Positions 1 through 5,846 of a stretch of DNA of 17,497 nucleotides are shown here, piece by piece. Source of the DNA: Chloroflexota bacterium (GTDB lineage Bacteria; Chloroflexota; Dehalococcoidia; DSTF01; JACRBR01). The DNA lies in contig JACRBR010000184.1 of the NCBI GenBank assembly GCA_016213125.1, positions 1 to 17,497 on the forward strand, given 5' to 3'. A program made the translations under genes and the position numbers. How positions within the stretch are numbered: position 1 is the stretch's first letter; every line of letters starts with the position of its first letter. A model generated the notes under the pieces. The model did not search any database. It worked only from the letters and a program-made list of their open reading frames with translations, and was not told the DNA's origin.

Positions 1-742
1 CAGACTCACTCACCCGCGCGGCGAGATCGTCTGCATCCTGCGGCGTAGTGGACTGCAACACGGCGACCTCATCCAGGCGCTCCGCGCTCAGTGCGAGCGC
101 CAGGAGTTCGTCGAGCGCCTTCTGCCGCGAGCGCATGCGGGCCACCGGGTGCGCCTCGCCGTCCTTCACGGTGAGGACGGGCTTGAGCTTCAGCAGTCCG
201 CCCAGGAAAGCCGACGCCCGTCCGATGCGGCCGCCTCGCCGCAGGTAATCCAGCGTCTCGAAGGTGACCAGCAGCTTGATGCGTGTCGCGGCGGACTCGG
301 CGACCGCGGCGCACTCCGCGCGGGTGGCGCCCGCCTGCGCGGCACGCGCCGCCGCGAGCACAACGAGCCCGAGCGCCATCGACGCGAAGCCGGAGTCGAC
401 GACCGTGATTTTGTCCGGGGCGACGTCTCGGGCCGCGGCGCGGGCCGTCTCGACCGTGCCGCTGAACTTGTGAGAGAGGGGTATCGAAACCACATCGCCG
501 CGACTGATGAGGTGCCGGTACGCATGCTGAAACAGCGCGGGCGGTGGCTGCGAGGTGGTGGGGAGGTGCTTCGCGGATTGGAGGCGCGCGTAGAACTCGT
601 CGGCGCCCATGTCCACGCCGTCGCGGAAGGACTCATCGCCGAACGTGATGCTGAGTGGCACGACAGTGATGCCGTACTGGTCGGCGAGGTCGCGCGGGAT
701 GTCGCTGGTGCTGTCGGTGACGATGAAGACGGGCACGCTCAC
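1..742 (-). CDS. degV: DegV/FakB family fatty-acid-binding protein (partial, C-terminus beyond the window)
   Basis: DegV/FakB proteins bind a fatty acid and present it to the kinase FakA, feeding exogenous acyl chains into phospholipid synthesis. The visible 247 codons begin GTG AGC GTG and read VPVFIVTDSTSDIP, the family's N-terminal strand with its TDST turn. Further on are a PLSHKFSGT segment (the lipid-head-group Ser region) and LDYLRRGGRIGRASAFLGG, the most conserved DegV block. The family is about 280 residues, so roughly 30 are missing off the left edge. The GTG start at 742 overlaps the stop of the upstream fakA-type gene by 4 bp (GTGA), which indicates translational coupling; a second in-frame GTG lies at 736. 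No frameshift is visible. The family assignment is secure; the bound lipid is inferred from the pairing with fakA. Confidence 0.9.
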   Translation of the reverse strand, partial: MSVPVFIVTDSTSDIPRDLADQYGITVVPLSITFGDESFRDGVDMGADEFYARLQSAKHLPTTSQPPPALFQHAYRHLISRGDVVSIPLSHKFSGTVETARAAARDVAPDKITVVDSGFASMALGLVVLAAARAAQAGATRAECAAVAESAATRIKLLVTFETLDYLRRGGRIGRASAFLGGLLKLKPVLTVKDGEAHPVARMRSRQKALDELLALALSAERLDEVAVLQSTTPQDADDLAARVSES

Positions 743-2394
743 TCCACCCCTATAAGGTAAGGGTAGTGTGGCTGGCCGCCATCGACGATCTCGGCCTCAC
801 ACTCGAAGTCGGAGCGCAGGCGCTCGGCGACCGCCTCCGCAGCCGCGGCCGATTCGCCCTCGCCGTAGTACAGGGTGACGATCGCGCCGGACCTCTCGCC
901 GAGCATGCGGGCGGCGCATTCGTAGGCAGCGTCGGAGAGAGTCTCGGCGGCCAGGGCCAGGTCGCCGTCGCTGAGAGCGATGGGCTGCCCCTGGCGGACG
1001 TCGAGGCCATGGATCTTCGTCGGACGGGCGGCGAGCGTGACCTCCCCGGTATGAACCGCGGCGATAGCGGCTTCCATCGCCGCGACGTTGTCGGCGGCGG
1101 TGGCCTCGGCGTTGAACGCGACCATCGCAGCGACTCCCTGGGGGATGCTGCGCGTGGCAACGACGTACACGTGCTCGCCCAGGTCGCGGGCGGCCTGCTG
1201 CGCGGCGAGTACGATGTTCTTGTTGTTAGGCAGCACGATAGTATTCGCGCCTCCGGCCGCCACCACTGCGTCGCGGATCTCGCCTGCGCTGGGGTTCATG
1301 GTCTGGCCGCCGTGCACGACGCCAGAGGCGCCGAGCGACCGGAAGAGCGCCTCCATCCCGGGGCCGGCAGCGACAGCGACGACGGCGAGCCCGGTCTTCG
1401 CCTCCGGGGGTCCGGGAGGGCGCGCGGCCAGCGACTGGAACTGCGCTTCCATATCTTCGGCCTTCTCGTGGGAGACGGCGCCGAGCGTGCGGGCGTAAGC
1501 GAACGCGTCCTCGGGAGAGCCGGTGTGCAGGTGCACCCGCACCGTGTCGCCATCCCCAACGACGAGCAGGCTGTCTCCCATCGAGCTCAGGCGCGCGCGA
1601 ACAGCATCCGTGTCGATGGCAGGAGCAGTGACCACGAACTCGGTGCAGAAGCCCGAGCGATCGCCGGCGTCGTGGAGGGCGCGCGTCGCGGCGAGCCACG
1701 ACGCGTCGATGGCGCCGAGGCCGCGGGCGGCGGGAAGCTCCTCGCCACGGAGCGAGCGCGCCATCGCGTCAAGCATGAACGCGAGGCCCTGGGCGCCCGC
1801 ATCCACCACGCCCGCCTCCTTCAGCACCGGCAGCAGTTCGGGCGTGCGGTCGGTGGCTTCCTGGGCCGCTGCCGCCGCCGCCGCGAGAACCTGCACAGCG
1901 GGCGCATTCGCGGATGCGGCGCCGCCGGCCCGAGCCGCTGCCGTGATCGCGGTCAGGATCGTGCCTTCGCGGGGACTGGAGATGACACGGTAGGCGGCGG
2001 CGCGGCCGCGCTCGAGGGCGTCAGCCAGTGCGCGGCCGTCGAGCGGGGCAGCGGGATCCTCGAACGCGGCAAAGCCCGTGAGGATCTGCGAGAGGATGAC
2101 GCCGGAGTTCCCTCGCGCGCCCATGAGCGCCGCGTGGGCGGCCATCATCGCGACGGCGCCGACGGAAGCGCCCTGGCTCTCGATATCGCGGATGGCGTCG
2201 CAGGCGGCCCGCATCGTGAGTGACATGTTGGTGCCGGTGTCGCCGTCCGGCACCGGGAAGACGTTGATGGCGTTCAGGGCGTCGCGCTGGAGGACCAGCG
2301 AGCGCTCGGCGGCGAAGAGGGCCCGCGCGAGTCCGGGGCCATCGATCGCGGGCGCGCCGTCGGCGCCGGCCGGAGATGCGGGGGGTGGAGGCAT
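739..2394 (-). CDS. fakA: Fatty acid kinase subunit FakA-like (DhaL/DAK2 domain protein)
   Basis: FakA phosphorylates fatty acids held by a FakB/DegV partner, giving acyl-phosphate for phospholipid synthesis. The N-terminal DhaL (DAK2) nucleotide-binding domain carries NVFPVPDGDTGTNM, whose Asp residues bind the Mg-ATP, at about residues 44-57. A middle domain with TEFVVTAPAID and GDSLLVVGDGDTVRVHLHT follows. The C-terminal FakA/DegV-like domain has NPSAGEIRDAV and NNKNIVLAAQQAA, and ends in GGQPHYPYLIGVE, the typical FakA terminus. At 551 aa it matches the family length. I chose ATG at 2394; a TTG at 2424 would add ten residues, and neither has a clear Shine-Dalgarno sequence. The gene is divergent from rpmB and overlaps the downstream degV by 4 bp, so kinase and lipid-binding subunit are co-expressed. 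Confidence 0.9.
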   Translation of the reverse strand: MPPPPASPAGADGAPAIDGPGLARALFAAERSLVLQRDALNAINVFPVPDGDTGTNMSLTMRAACDAIRDIESQGASVGAVAMMAAHAALMGARGNSGVILSQILTGFAAFEDPAAPLDGRALADALERGRAAAYRVISSPREGTILTAITAAARAGGAASANAPAVQVLAAAAAAAQEATDRTPELLPVLKEAGVVDAGAQGLAFMLDAMARSLRGEELPAARGLGAIDASWLAATRALHDAGDRSGFCTEFVVTAPAIDTDAVRARLSSMGDSLLVVGDGDTVRVHLHTGSPEDAFAYARTLGAVSHEKAEDMEAQFQSLAARPPGPPEAKTGLAVVAVAAGPGMEALFRSLGASGVVHGGQTMNPSAGEIRDAVVAAGGANTIVLPNNKNIVLAAQQAARDLGEHVYVVATRSIPQGVAAMVAFNAEATAADNVAAMEAAIAAVHTGEVTLAARPTKIHGLDVRQGQPIALSDGDLALAAETLSDAAYECAARMLGERSGAIVTLYYGEGESAAAAEAVAERLRSDFECEAEIVDGGQPHYPYLIGVE

Positions 2395-2404
2395 CGGCAG
2401 GTGG

Positions 2405-2434
2405 TTGCCCGAATCTCGGGCCAAATGCTAAGCT
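2405..2434 (+). promoter_or_regulatory. Candidate rpmB promoter
   Basis: TTGCCC (2405-2410) is followed after 18 bp by TAAGCT (2429-2434), which has an upstream TGC giving an extended -10. Transcription would start near 2441, leaving a ~28-nt leader that keeps the GGAG at 2457-2460. The match is moderate, and the -35 lies within the upstream part of the divergent fakA gene. Confidence 0.35.
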
Positions 2435-2446
2435 CACGGGTTCACG

Positions 2447-2452
2447 ATTCTA
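2447..2452 (-). promoter_or_regulatory. Candidate -10 element for fakA-degV
   Basis: The minus strand reads TAGAAT here (5 of 6 matches to TATAAT). It lies in the short spacer between divergent fakA and rpmB and would give a leader of about 45 nt before the ATG at 2394. No good -35 is visible, so this is tentative. Confidence 0.3.
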
Positions 2453-2468
2453 ACATGGAGATTCGACT

Positions 2469-2678
2469 ATGCCTGCGATTTGCGCAGTCTGCGGCAAGGG
2501 CACGACGTTCGGCCGCAATATCCGCCACCGCCACTCCGGCCGCTGGGAGCGGGAGGCGCACAAGACGAACCGGGCGTTCCGCCCCAACCTCCACCAGCAG
2601 GTGATCCACGTGGCGGGCCAGTCCGTGCGGGTGAAGATCTGCACACGTTGCCTGCGGACACAGACGAAGTCGCGTTAG
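2469..2678 (+). CDS. rpmB: 50S ribosomal protein L28
   Basis: Structural protein of the large ribosomal subunit. The 69-aa product has the L28 signature GRNIRHRHSGRWEREAHKTN followed by FRPNL, and ends with KICTRCLRTQTKSR. Two CxxC pairs (C5/C8 and C58/C61) show the zinc-ribbon, cysteine-containing (C+) form. ATG at 2469 has GGAG 8 nt upstream (2457-2460). It stands alone, divergent from fakA, an arrangement seen in several Gram-positive and Chloroflexota genomes. Its stop codon TAG overlaps GCGTTA (2672-2677), the outer hexamer of the inverted repeat flanking the next gene, and the repeat core begins 2 bp after the stop. Any native rpmB terminator is therefore absent or displaced. Confidence 0.97.
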   Translation: MPAICAVCGKGTTFGRNIRHRHSGRWEREAHKTNRAFRPNLHQQVIHVAGQSVRVKICTRCLRTQTKSR

Positions 2679-2680
2679 CC

Positions 2681-2706
2681 GACAGCTGACAGTGGACAGT
2701 GGACAG
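2681..2706. repeat. Left terminal inverted repeat (GACAG heptads)
   Basis: GACAG occurs at 2681, 2688, 2695 and 2702, an exact 7-bp period with CT, TG, TG as the spacer dinucleotides. It is the inverted partner of 3138-3164. Confidence 0.85.
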
Positions 2707-2766
2707 CTCGGGTATGGGCTACAGGCTGTTGCATCCGAGTGATGGCCGGGAACGAAGGAGCGTCCG

Positions 2767-3129
2767 GTGCCCAAGGTGTCATCGCACCGCGACCTCATCG
2801 TCTGGAACAAGGCCATGGATCTGGCGGTGGAGGTCTACCGGCTCACGTCTTCTTTCCCCACCTCTGAGCGCTACCGTCTCGTCGACCAGCTCAGCCGGGC
2901 AGTCGCATCGGTGCCAGCCAATATCGCCGAGGGTCAGGCACGGGGCACCGCGAAGGAGTTTGCCCACTTCCTCTCCATCGCCCGTGGGTCACTCATGGAG
3001 ACCCAGACCTATCTCACCCTGGCTGTACGGCTCGGTTATCTTTCCGACACGGAGGCTGGTCCCGCACTCAATCTGATCACCGAGATCAGCAAGATGCTCA
3101 CGGCACTCCAGGAGTCGCTCAGGCAGTGA
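2767..3129 (+). CDS. Four-helix bundle protein (S23 / 23S rRNA intervening-sequence family)
   Basis: A 120-aa member of the small four-helix bundle family first found encoded in intervening sequences of bacterial 23S rRNA genes; it shares its fold with the Avd accessory protein of diversity-generating retroelements. Family motifs are visible: HRDLIVWNKAMDLAVEVY at the N-terminus, SVPANIAEGQARGT in the middle, and FLSIARGSLMETQTYL. Helix length and spacing fit four antiparallel helices. The GTG start at 2767 is supported by AAGGAG at 2755-2760 with a 6-nt spacer. The gene sits alone between rpmB and the pilus operon inside near-perfect inverted repeats, suggesting an inserted cassette. The biochemical function of free-standing members is unknown; nucleic-acid binding is only a guess from the fold's relatives. 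Confidence 0.88.
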   Translation: MPKVSSHRDLIVWNKAMDLAVEVYRLTSSFPTSERYRLVDQLSRAVASVPANIAEGQARGTAKEFAHFLSIARGSLMETQTYLTLAVRLGYLSDTEAGPALNLITEISKMLTALQESLRQ

Positions 3130-3137
3130 AGTGCGGA

Positions 3138-3164
3138 CTGTCCCCTGTCCACCTGTCAACTGTC
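3138..3164. repeat. Right terminal inverted repeat (CTGTC heptads)
   Basis: CTGTC occurs at 3138, 3145, 3153 and 3160 (spacing 7, 8, 7). Reverse-complemented, it matches the left repeat with its outer end aligned to the left repeat's outer end. Confidence 0.85.
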
Positions 3165-3194
3165 CCCTCGTAACGCAATTGTCAACGAAGCTGC

Positions 3195-3223
3195 TTGACA
3201 GCCTTATGTCCCGATGATACGTT
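3195..3223 (+). promoter_or_regulatory. Candidate promoter for the Tad pilus operon
   Basis: A perfect TTGACA (3195-3200) is followed after 17 bp by TACGTT (3218-3223), with TGA just before it as an extended -10. The -10 is weak (3 of 6), but the -35, spacing and extension are good. Transcription from here would give a leader of about 330 nt before the pilin start at 3557. Confidence 0.4.
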
Positions 3224-3441
3224 CCGATCGCTTCCCGCTAAGCAGCACGGGCATCGTGGGTGGCGCGGCCCGGGCTATTCCGTACTAAAGCCGAACGCCA
3301 GATTCGCAGGCAGCCGCTGGAGGCTGTCTAGCGGGCGCTCTGCGTGGTTGCGAGCGGCCCAGGAGCGCGCGCGGGCCGCTGTCAAGGACGGGAGCCGCAA
3401 CGAGGCGCCCGCGGCGTGCGTTGTAGGTGACAGCGAGCAGA

Positions 3442-3475
3442 GGCGCGACGGGCACGAGCAGTGCCATGTTGCGCC
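3442..3475 (+). promoter_or_regulatory. Long leader hairpin upstream of flp
   Basis: GGCGCGACGGGCAC (3442-3455) pairs with GTGCC-a-TGTTGCGCC (3461-3475) around a GAGCA loop. This gives about 14 base pairs (two of them G-U) with a single bulged A. It is the strongest local structure in the leader. There is no following T-tract, so it does not look like an intrinsic terminator. Confidence 0.55.
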
Positions 3476-3482
3476 CACGATT

Positions 3483-3542
3483 CACGGACATCTCCCCGCG
3501 GGGTGCGGGGTGTGTAAGTTTCACACGGCCGGCTGGTCCGTG
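3483..3542 (+). promoter_or_regulatory. Alternative-pairing segment next to the pilin Shine-Dalgarno
   Basis: CACGGAC (3483-3489) is perfectly complementary to GTCCGTG (3536-3542) and would enclose a CCCCGC/GCGGGG hairpin (3494-3499 and 3505-3510). The same 3' arm can instead pair with the nearer CACGG (3524-3528). The two pairings exclude each other and end one base before the AGGAGG, so they could modulate pilin translation. The complementarity is seen; the switching is inferred. Confidence 0.4.
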
Positions 3543-3543
3543 C

Positions 3544-3549
3544 AGGAGG
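3544..3549 (+). promoter_or_regulatory. Ribosome binding site deciding the TTG start of flp
   Basis: A perfect AGGAGG lies 7 nt before TTG at 3557. The next in-frame ATG (3572) is too far away, so the SD fixes the rare TTG start. Confidence 0.85.
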
Positions 3550-3556
3550 GTTTCAG

Positions 3557-3799
3557 TTGATTAACACAGTCATGCTTACGGCGATGACGTGGGTGACCAG
3601 CACGGTCGGCTCGTTCATTGCGAGGATCAAAGAAGAGCGTGGACAGGACATCCTGGAGTACGCCGTGCTGGCGGGGGCCATTGCTATCGGTGCCGGGGTG
3701 TTGCTCACGTTCTTCGGCCCCGATTTCTGGGACACCTTCGGAACGGTAATCGAAGGATGCCTCACATTCAACGCCGACGAGTGCACCACAGGGAACTAG
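3557..3799 (+). CDS. flp: Flp-type (type IVb) pilin
   Basis: Major pilus subunit of a Tad system, inserted in the membrane as a prepilin, cleaved by a TadV/CpaA peptidase and assembled by the CpaF-TadB-TadC machinery. The 80-aa product has the Flp processing motif ERGQDILEYAVLAG: cleavage after G29 would leave Q30 as residue 1, with Glu and Tyr at +5 and +6, the type IVb hallmark. The hydrophobic spine runs about 35-53. The mature 51-residue subunit ends in a short polar tail with two cysteines (C68, C76), a potential disulfide. The leader peptide of 29 residues is somewhat long. It is the first gene of the pilus operon. Start TTG is chosen on the AGGAGG at 3544-3549. Confidence 0.92.
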   Translation: MINTVMLTAMTWVTSTVGSFIARIKEERGQDILEYAVLAGAIAIGAGVLLTFFGPDFWDTFGTVIEGCLTFNADECTTGN

Positions 3800-3847
3800 A
3801 GTCGCCCTAGCAACGTCGGATAGCCAGCCTCTTAATTGGACCGACAT

Positions 3848-4303
3848 ATGCAGCGTCCACGAAATCACGGCGAACTCGGCCAGGGCCTGGTCGAGTTCGC
3901 CGTGATCTTCCCAATCTTTCTTATATTCGTGTTGGGGATCTTGGACCTCGGGATCGCCGTGCAGCAGCGCGCCACGCTGCAGCATGCGGCCCGTGAAGGT
4001 GCGCGCTTTGCCGCGACACGTGATAACTCCGACGGCGGTACGTTCGTCATGGATCGAACAATCGACCAGGCCAAGGGCCTCGTCGAGGAGACCGACGTGT
4101 GCATCACGTATGAGGATATCGACGGTGGAGAAATCGATCCGGGCGACGCGGTGGACGTTGAGATTGAATACAACTATGAACCGTTCATATTGCGAACGAT
4201 AGCCGGATTCTTCCAGGGTGACGTTCCTGATATCGACATGACCGTCACGGGTAGTGCTCGGCTTGAAAAGGAGCTCGACGACACGGACGGACTGTGCCCT
4301 TGA
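3848..4303 (+). CDS. tadE: TadE-like pseudopilin
   Basis: TadE-like proteins are minor pseudopilins, processed by the prepilin peptidase and needed for Flp fibre biogenesis. Here GELGQGLVEFAVIFPIF near the N-terminus resembles a prepilin site (cleavage after G11, Glu at +5 and Phe at +6). A single membrane helix follows (about 17-38), then QQRATLQHAAREGARFAA, the typical TadE amphipathic segment. The remainder is an acidic extracytoplasmic domain with two cysteines. It is 151 aa from ATG 3848; a TTG at 3836 would add four residues, and neither start has a strong SD (weak GGA at 3838). Its end overlaps the next gene's GTG by 10 bp, indicating coupling. Confidence 0.87.
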   Translation: MQRPRNHGELGQGLVEFAVIFPIFLIFVLGILDLGIAVQQRATLQHAAREGARFAATRDNSDGGTFVMDRTIDQAKGLVEETDVCITYEDIDGGEIDPGDAVDVEIEYNYEPFILRTIAGFFQGDVPDIDMTVTGSARLEKELDDTDGLCP

Positions 4304-5766
4304 GGACCGCCAATCTTCGATTTCGACTCCGAACACTGCGCAACGAGCGTGGTCAGATTCTTATCATGTTCGTTGCGTTCATCTCACTGTTCTTCGTGAT
4401 CGGTGCAGTTGCTGTTGACTATGGTCTATGGCTCAGCGAACGCCGCGGCACCGCGCGGGCCGCTGATATGGCCGCGGCCGCGGCGGCCCAGGACCTCCCT
4501 GTTGACCCGGCGTATGCAGGTGGTTCGCCGTACGAGACGCGCGGTGACTGTGATAACGATGCCTGCGACGCCGCGTTCCGATGGGCGGAGCGGAATGGGT
4601 ACGGCGACAGTGACACGACCGATGTACGCCTGTACTTCTACTGCGGTAACACGATCCCTGTAGAGCACGCCGACGCCTGCTTCAACGAAGCCCAGAACAC
4701 CGCCTTCGGCCTAAGCCCATGCCCAAGCGCAGCTGGCGAGACCCATTGTGACTCTGTAAACGTCCAGGTTGAACGAGATGCCGCCAGGATGTTCTCCTCG
4801 TTCTTCGGGGGAGCAGTAGATTTCGACGTGGGTTTCTCGGCATGGGGCAACGTCTCGTATCGGATCAAGCCGCTGGATACGGTGATGTCGATAGACGCCA
4901 GCGGGAGCATGGGCGATGGTTGCGACAGTCCGGGAGTGTGCCCAATCGAAGAGGCGCGTATCGGAGCGAACCAGTTCACCGACATCCTGTTCGGCGACAA
5001 CCCCGAGGACGGGAATGTCCAGATTGGCTACGCGCCCTACAGGGCCTGTTACAGGCCACCGAGCTCAGCCGGAAGCTGTGTTCCTTCCATCGATCCATTG
5101 ACCCCGGGCCAATGCAAGCCCGCGCCGCCGAGCGATGACTCATGGGTGGTCTGTCTGACGAAGGAGCCTGAGACGCTGAAGGAGGCGATTGAGGCAACCG
5201 ACCCCGGCTCGGGTACGAACGTCTGTCTGGGCCTCTATGAGTCGAACGAGATCCTGCTGGGACCGGATGCGCAGGATTCTGATACACCTGGCCTGCAGCG
5301 AATCATCGTGATCCTGACGGACGGCGAGAACTTCTTCCAGAGCGGGTCGGGAATCACCGTACCACCCGAGTGCACACCAAGTTCCAGTTGCGGCGATGCC
5401 GCATCATCTGGTGACGAAGTAGATCGACTCGATAGATGCACCTGGGAGCTTGCGGAGAACATCAAGAACAACCCTGCCAACTGCATCGATCCACCTGACC
5501 CTGATCCCGAGCATCCGCCGCCATCGTGCGCTGAGATCTACGTCATTGGCTTGAATGTCGCTCCGGGCCCAAAGCAGCCGAATCCGCATTGCGACGACAT
5601 CGGCAACGATGACCCGGACGGCATCGCGCATCGAAGGTTGCTCAAGTGCATAGCCAGTTCGCCGGCGCACTACAAGGAGACCAACAGCACCATCGAGCTA
5701 GGGAACATCTTCTCGAACCTCGCGTACGAGATTGCGGACAGGGGCCTGGTGTCTGGAGGCGAATAG
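4294..5766 (+). CDS. tadG: TadG-like pilus protein with von Willebrand factor A domain, cysteine-rich
   Basis: Probable surface-exposed component of the Tad apparatus. The N-terminus (residues 19-50, NERGQILIMFVAFISLFF onward) is the Tad/TadG-like membrane segment, with a pseudopilin-like RGQ and SERRGTARAADMAAAAAAQ after it. A vWA domain (about 193-480) has a complete MIDAS set: DASGS at 201-205, Thr308 in SGTNV, and Asp343 in LTDGEN. It should therefore bind a divalent metal and a ligand, plausibly an adhesion function. The protein has about 20 cysteines, an even number scattered through the exported part, so extensive disulfide bonding is likely. Start GTG 4294 overlaps tadE by 10 bp. Codon third positions look less GC-biased than in the genes from 5847 onward. 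Confidence 0.88.
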   Translation: MPLRTANLRFRLRTLRNERGQILIMFVAFISLFFVIGAVAVDYGLWLSERRGTARAADMAAAAAAQDLPVDPAYAGGSPYETRGDCDNDACDAAFRWAERNGYGDSDTTDVRLYFYCGNTIPVEHADACFNEAQNTAFGLSPCPSAAGETHCDSVNVQVERDAARMFSSFFGGAVDFDVGFSAWGNVSYRIKPLDTVMSIDASGSMGDGCDSPGVCPIEEARIGANQFTDILFGDNPEDGNVQIGYAPYRACYRPPSSAGSCVPSIDPLTPGQCKPAPPSDDSWVVCLTKEPETLKEAIEATDPGSGTNVCLGLYESNEILLGPDAQDSDTPGLQRIIVILTDGENFFQSGSGITVPPECTPSSSCGDAASSGDEVDRLDRCTWELAENIKNNPANCIDPPDPDPEHPPPSCAEIYVIGLNVAPGPKQPNPHCDDIGNDDPDGIAHRRLLKCIASSPAHYKETNSTIELGNIFSNLAYEIADRGLVSGGE

Positions 5767-5846
5767 GTTCGTGGCGAAGCGCGGTTGATACGGACAGGCG
5801 GGGCGCCTCGTTGACAGTTGGGACGGGATAGTAAGGACAGAAGGCT

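Larger units (their letters stand above)
2681..3164. mobile_element. Inverted-repeat-bounded cassette carrying a four-helix bundle gene
   Basis: The left end (2681-2706) and the reverse complement of the right end (3138-3164) align over about 26 bp with two mismatches and one inserted base. Each end is four GACAG units spaced 7 or 8 nt apart. A further hexamer pair, GCGTTA (2672-2677) and TAACGC (3171-3176), extends the inversion outward. The only gene inside is the four-helix bundle protein. There is no transposase, so movement would have to be supplied in trans. No clear target-site duplication is visible. The repeat structure is seen directly; mobility is inference. Confidence 0.5.
3130..3556 (+). 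other. 427-bp gene-free region upstream of the pilin gene
   Basis: No convincing coding region is seen on either strand; the open frames here have arginine-rich, shadow-like composition. The stretch holds the right repeat of the four-helix bundle cassette, a TTGACA-type promoter, and several inverted repeats: AGCGGCCC/GGGCCGCT (3353-3360 and 3373-3380), CAGCC/GGCTG (3311-3315 and 3322-3326), and the hairpins annotated separately at 3442-3542. It is most simply a long structured 5' leader of the pilus operon. I could not match it to a known riboswitch consensus. Confidence 0.5.

Noticed and set aside
2451..2456. TAACAT as the rpmB -10
   Set aside because: It would place the start after the GGAG Shine-Dalgarno, which clearly serves rpmB.
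3201..3556. Cyclic di-GMP (GEMM) riboswitch, RNase P RNA or SRP RNA in the pilin leader
   Set aside because: None of the conserved sequence signatures of these RNAs could be found by eye.
3195..3560. Plus-strand 121-codon ORF before the pilin gene
   Set aside because: Composition is not protein-like, there is no SD, and it spans the leader hairpins and runs into the pilin start.
3521..4336. Minus-strand 271-codon ORF opposite flp and tadE
   Set aside because: It is antisense to two recognised pilin-type genes with clear motifs and has no recognisable domain.
5811..5834. TTGACA promoter before cpaB
   Set aside because: The -35 is perfect, but no -10 lies at 16-18 bp; the nearest TAGTAA is only 12 bp away.
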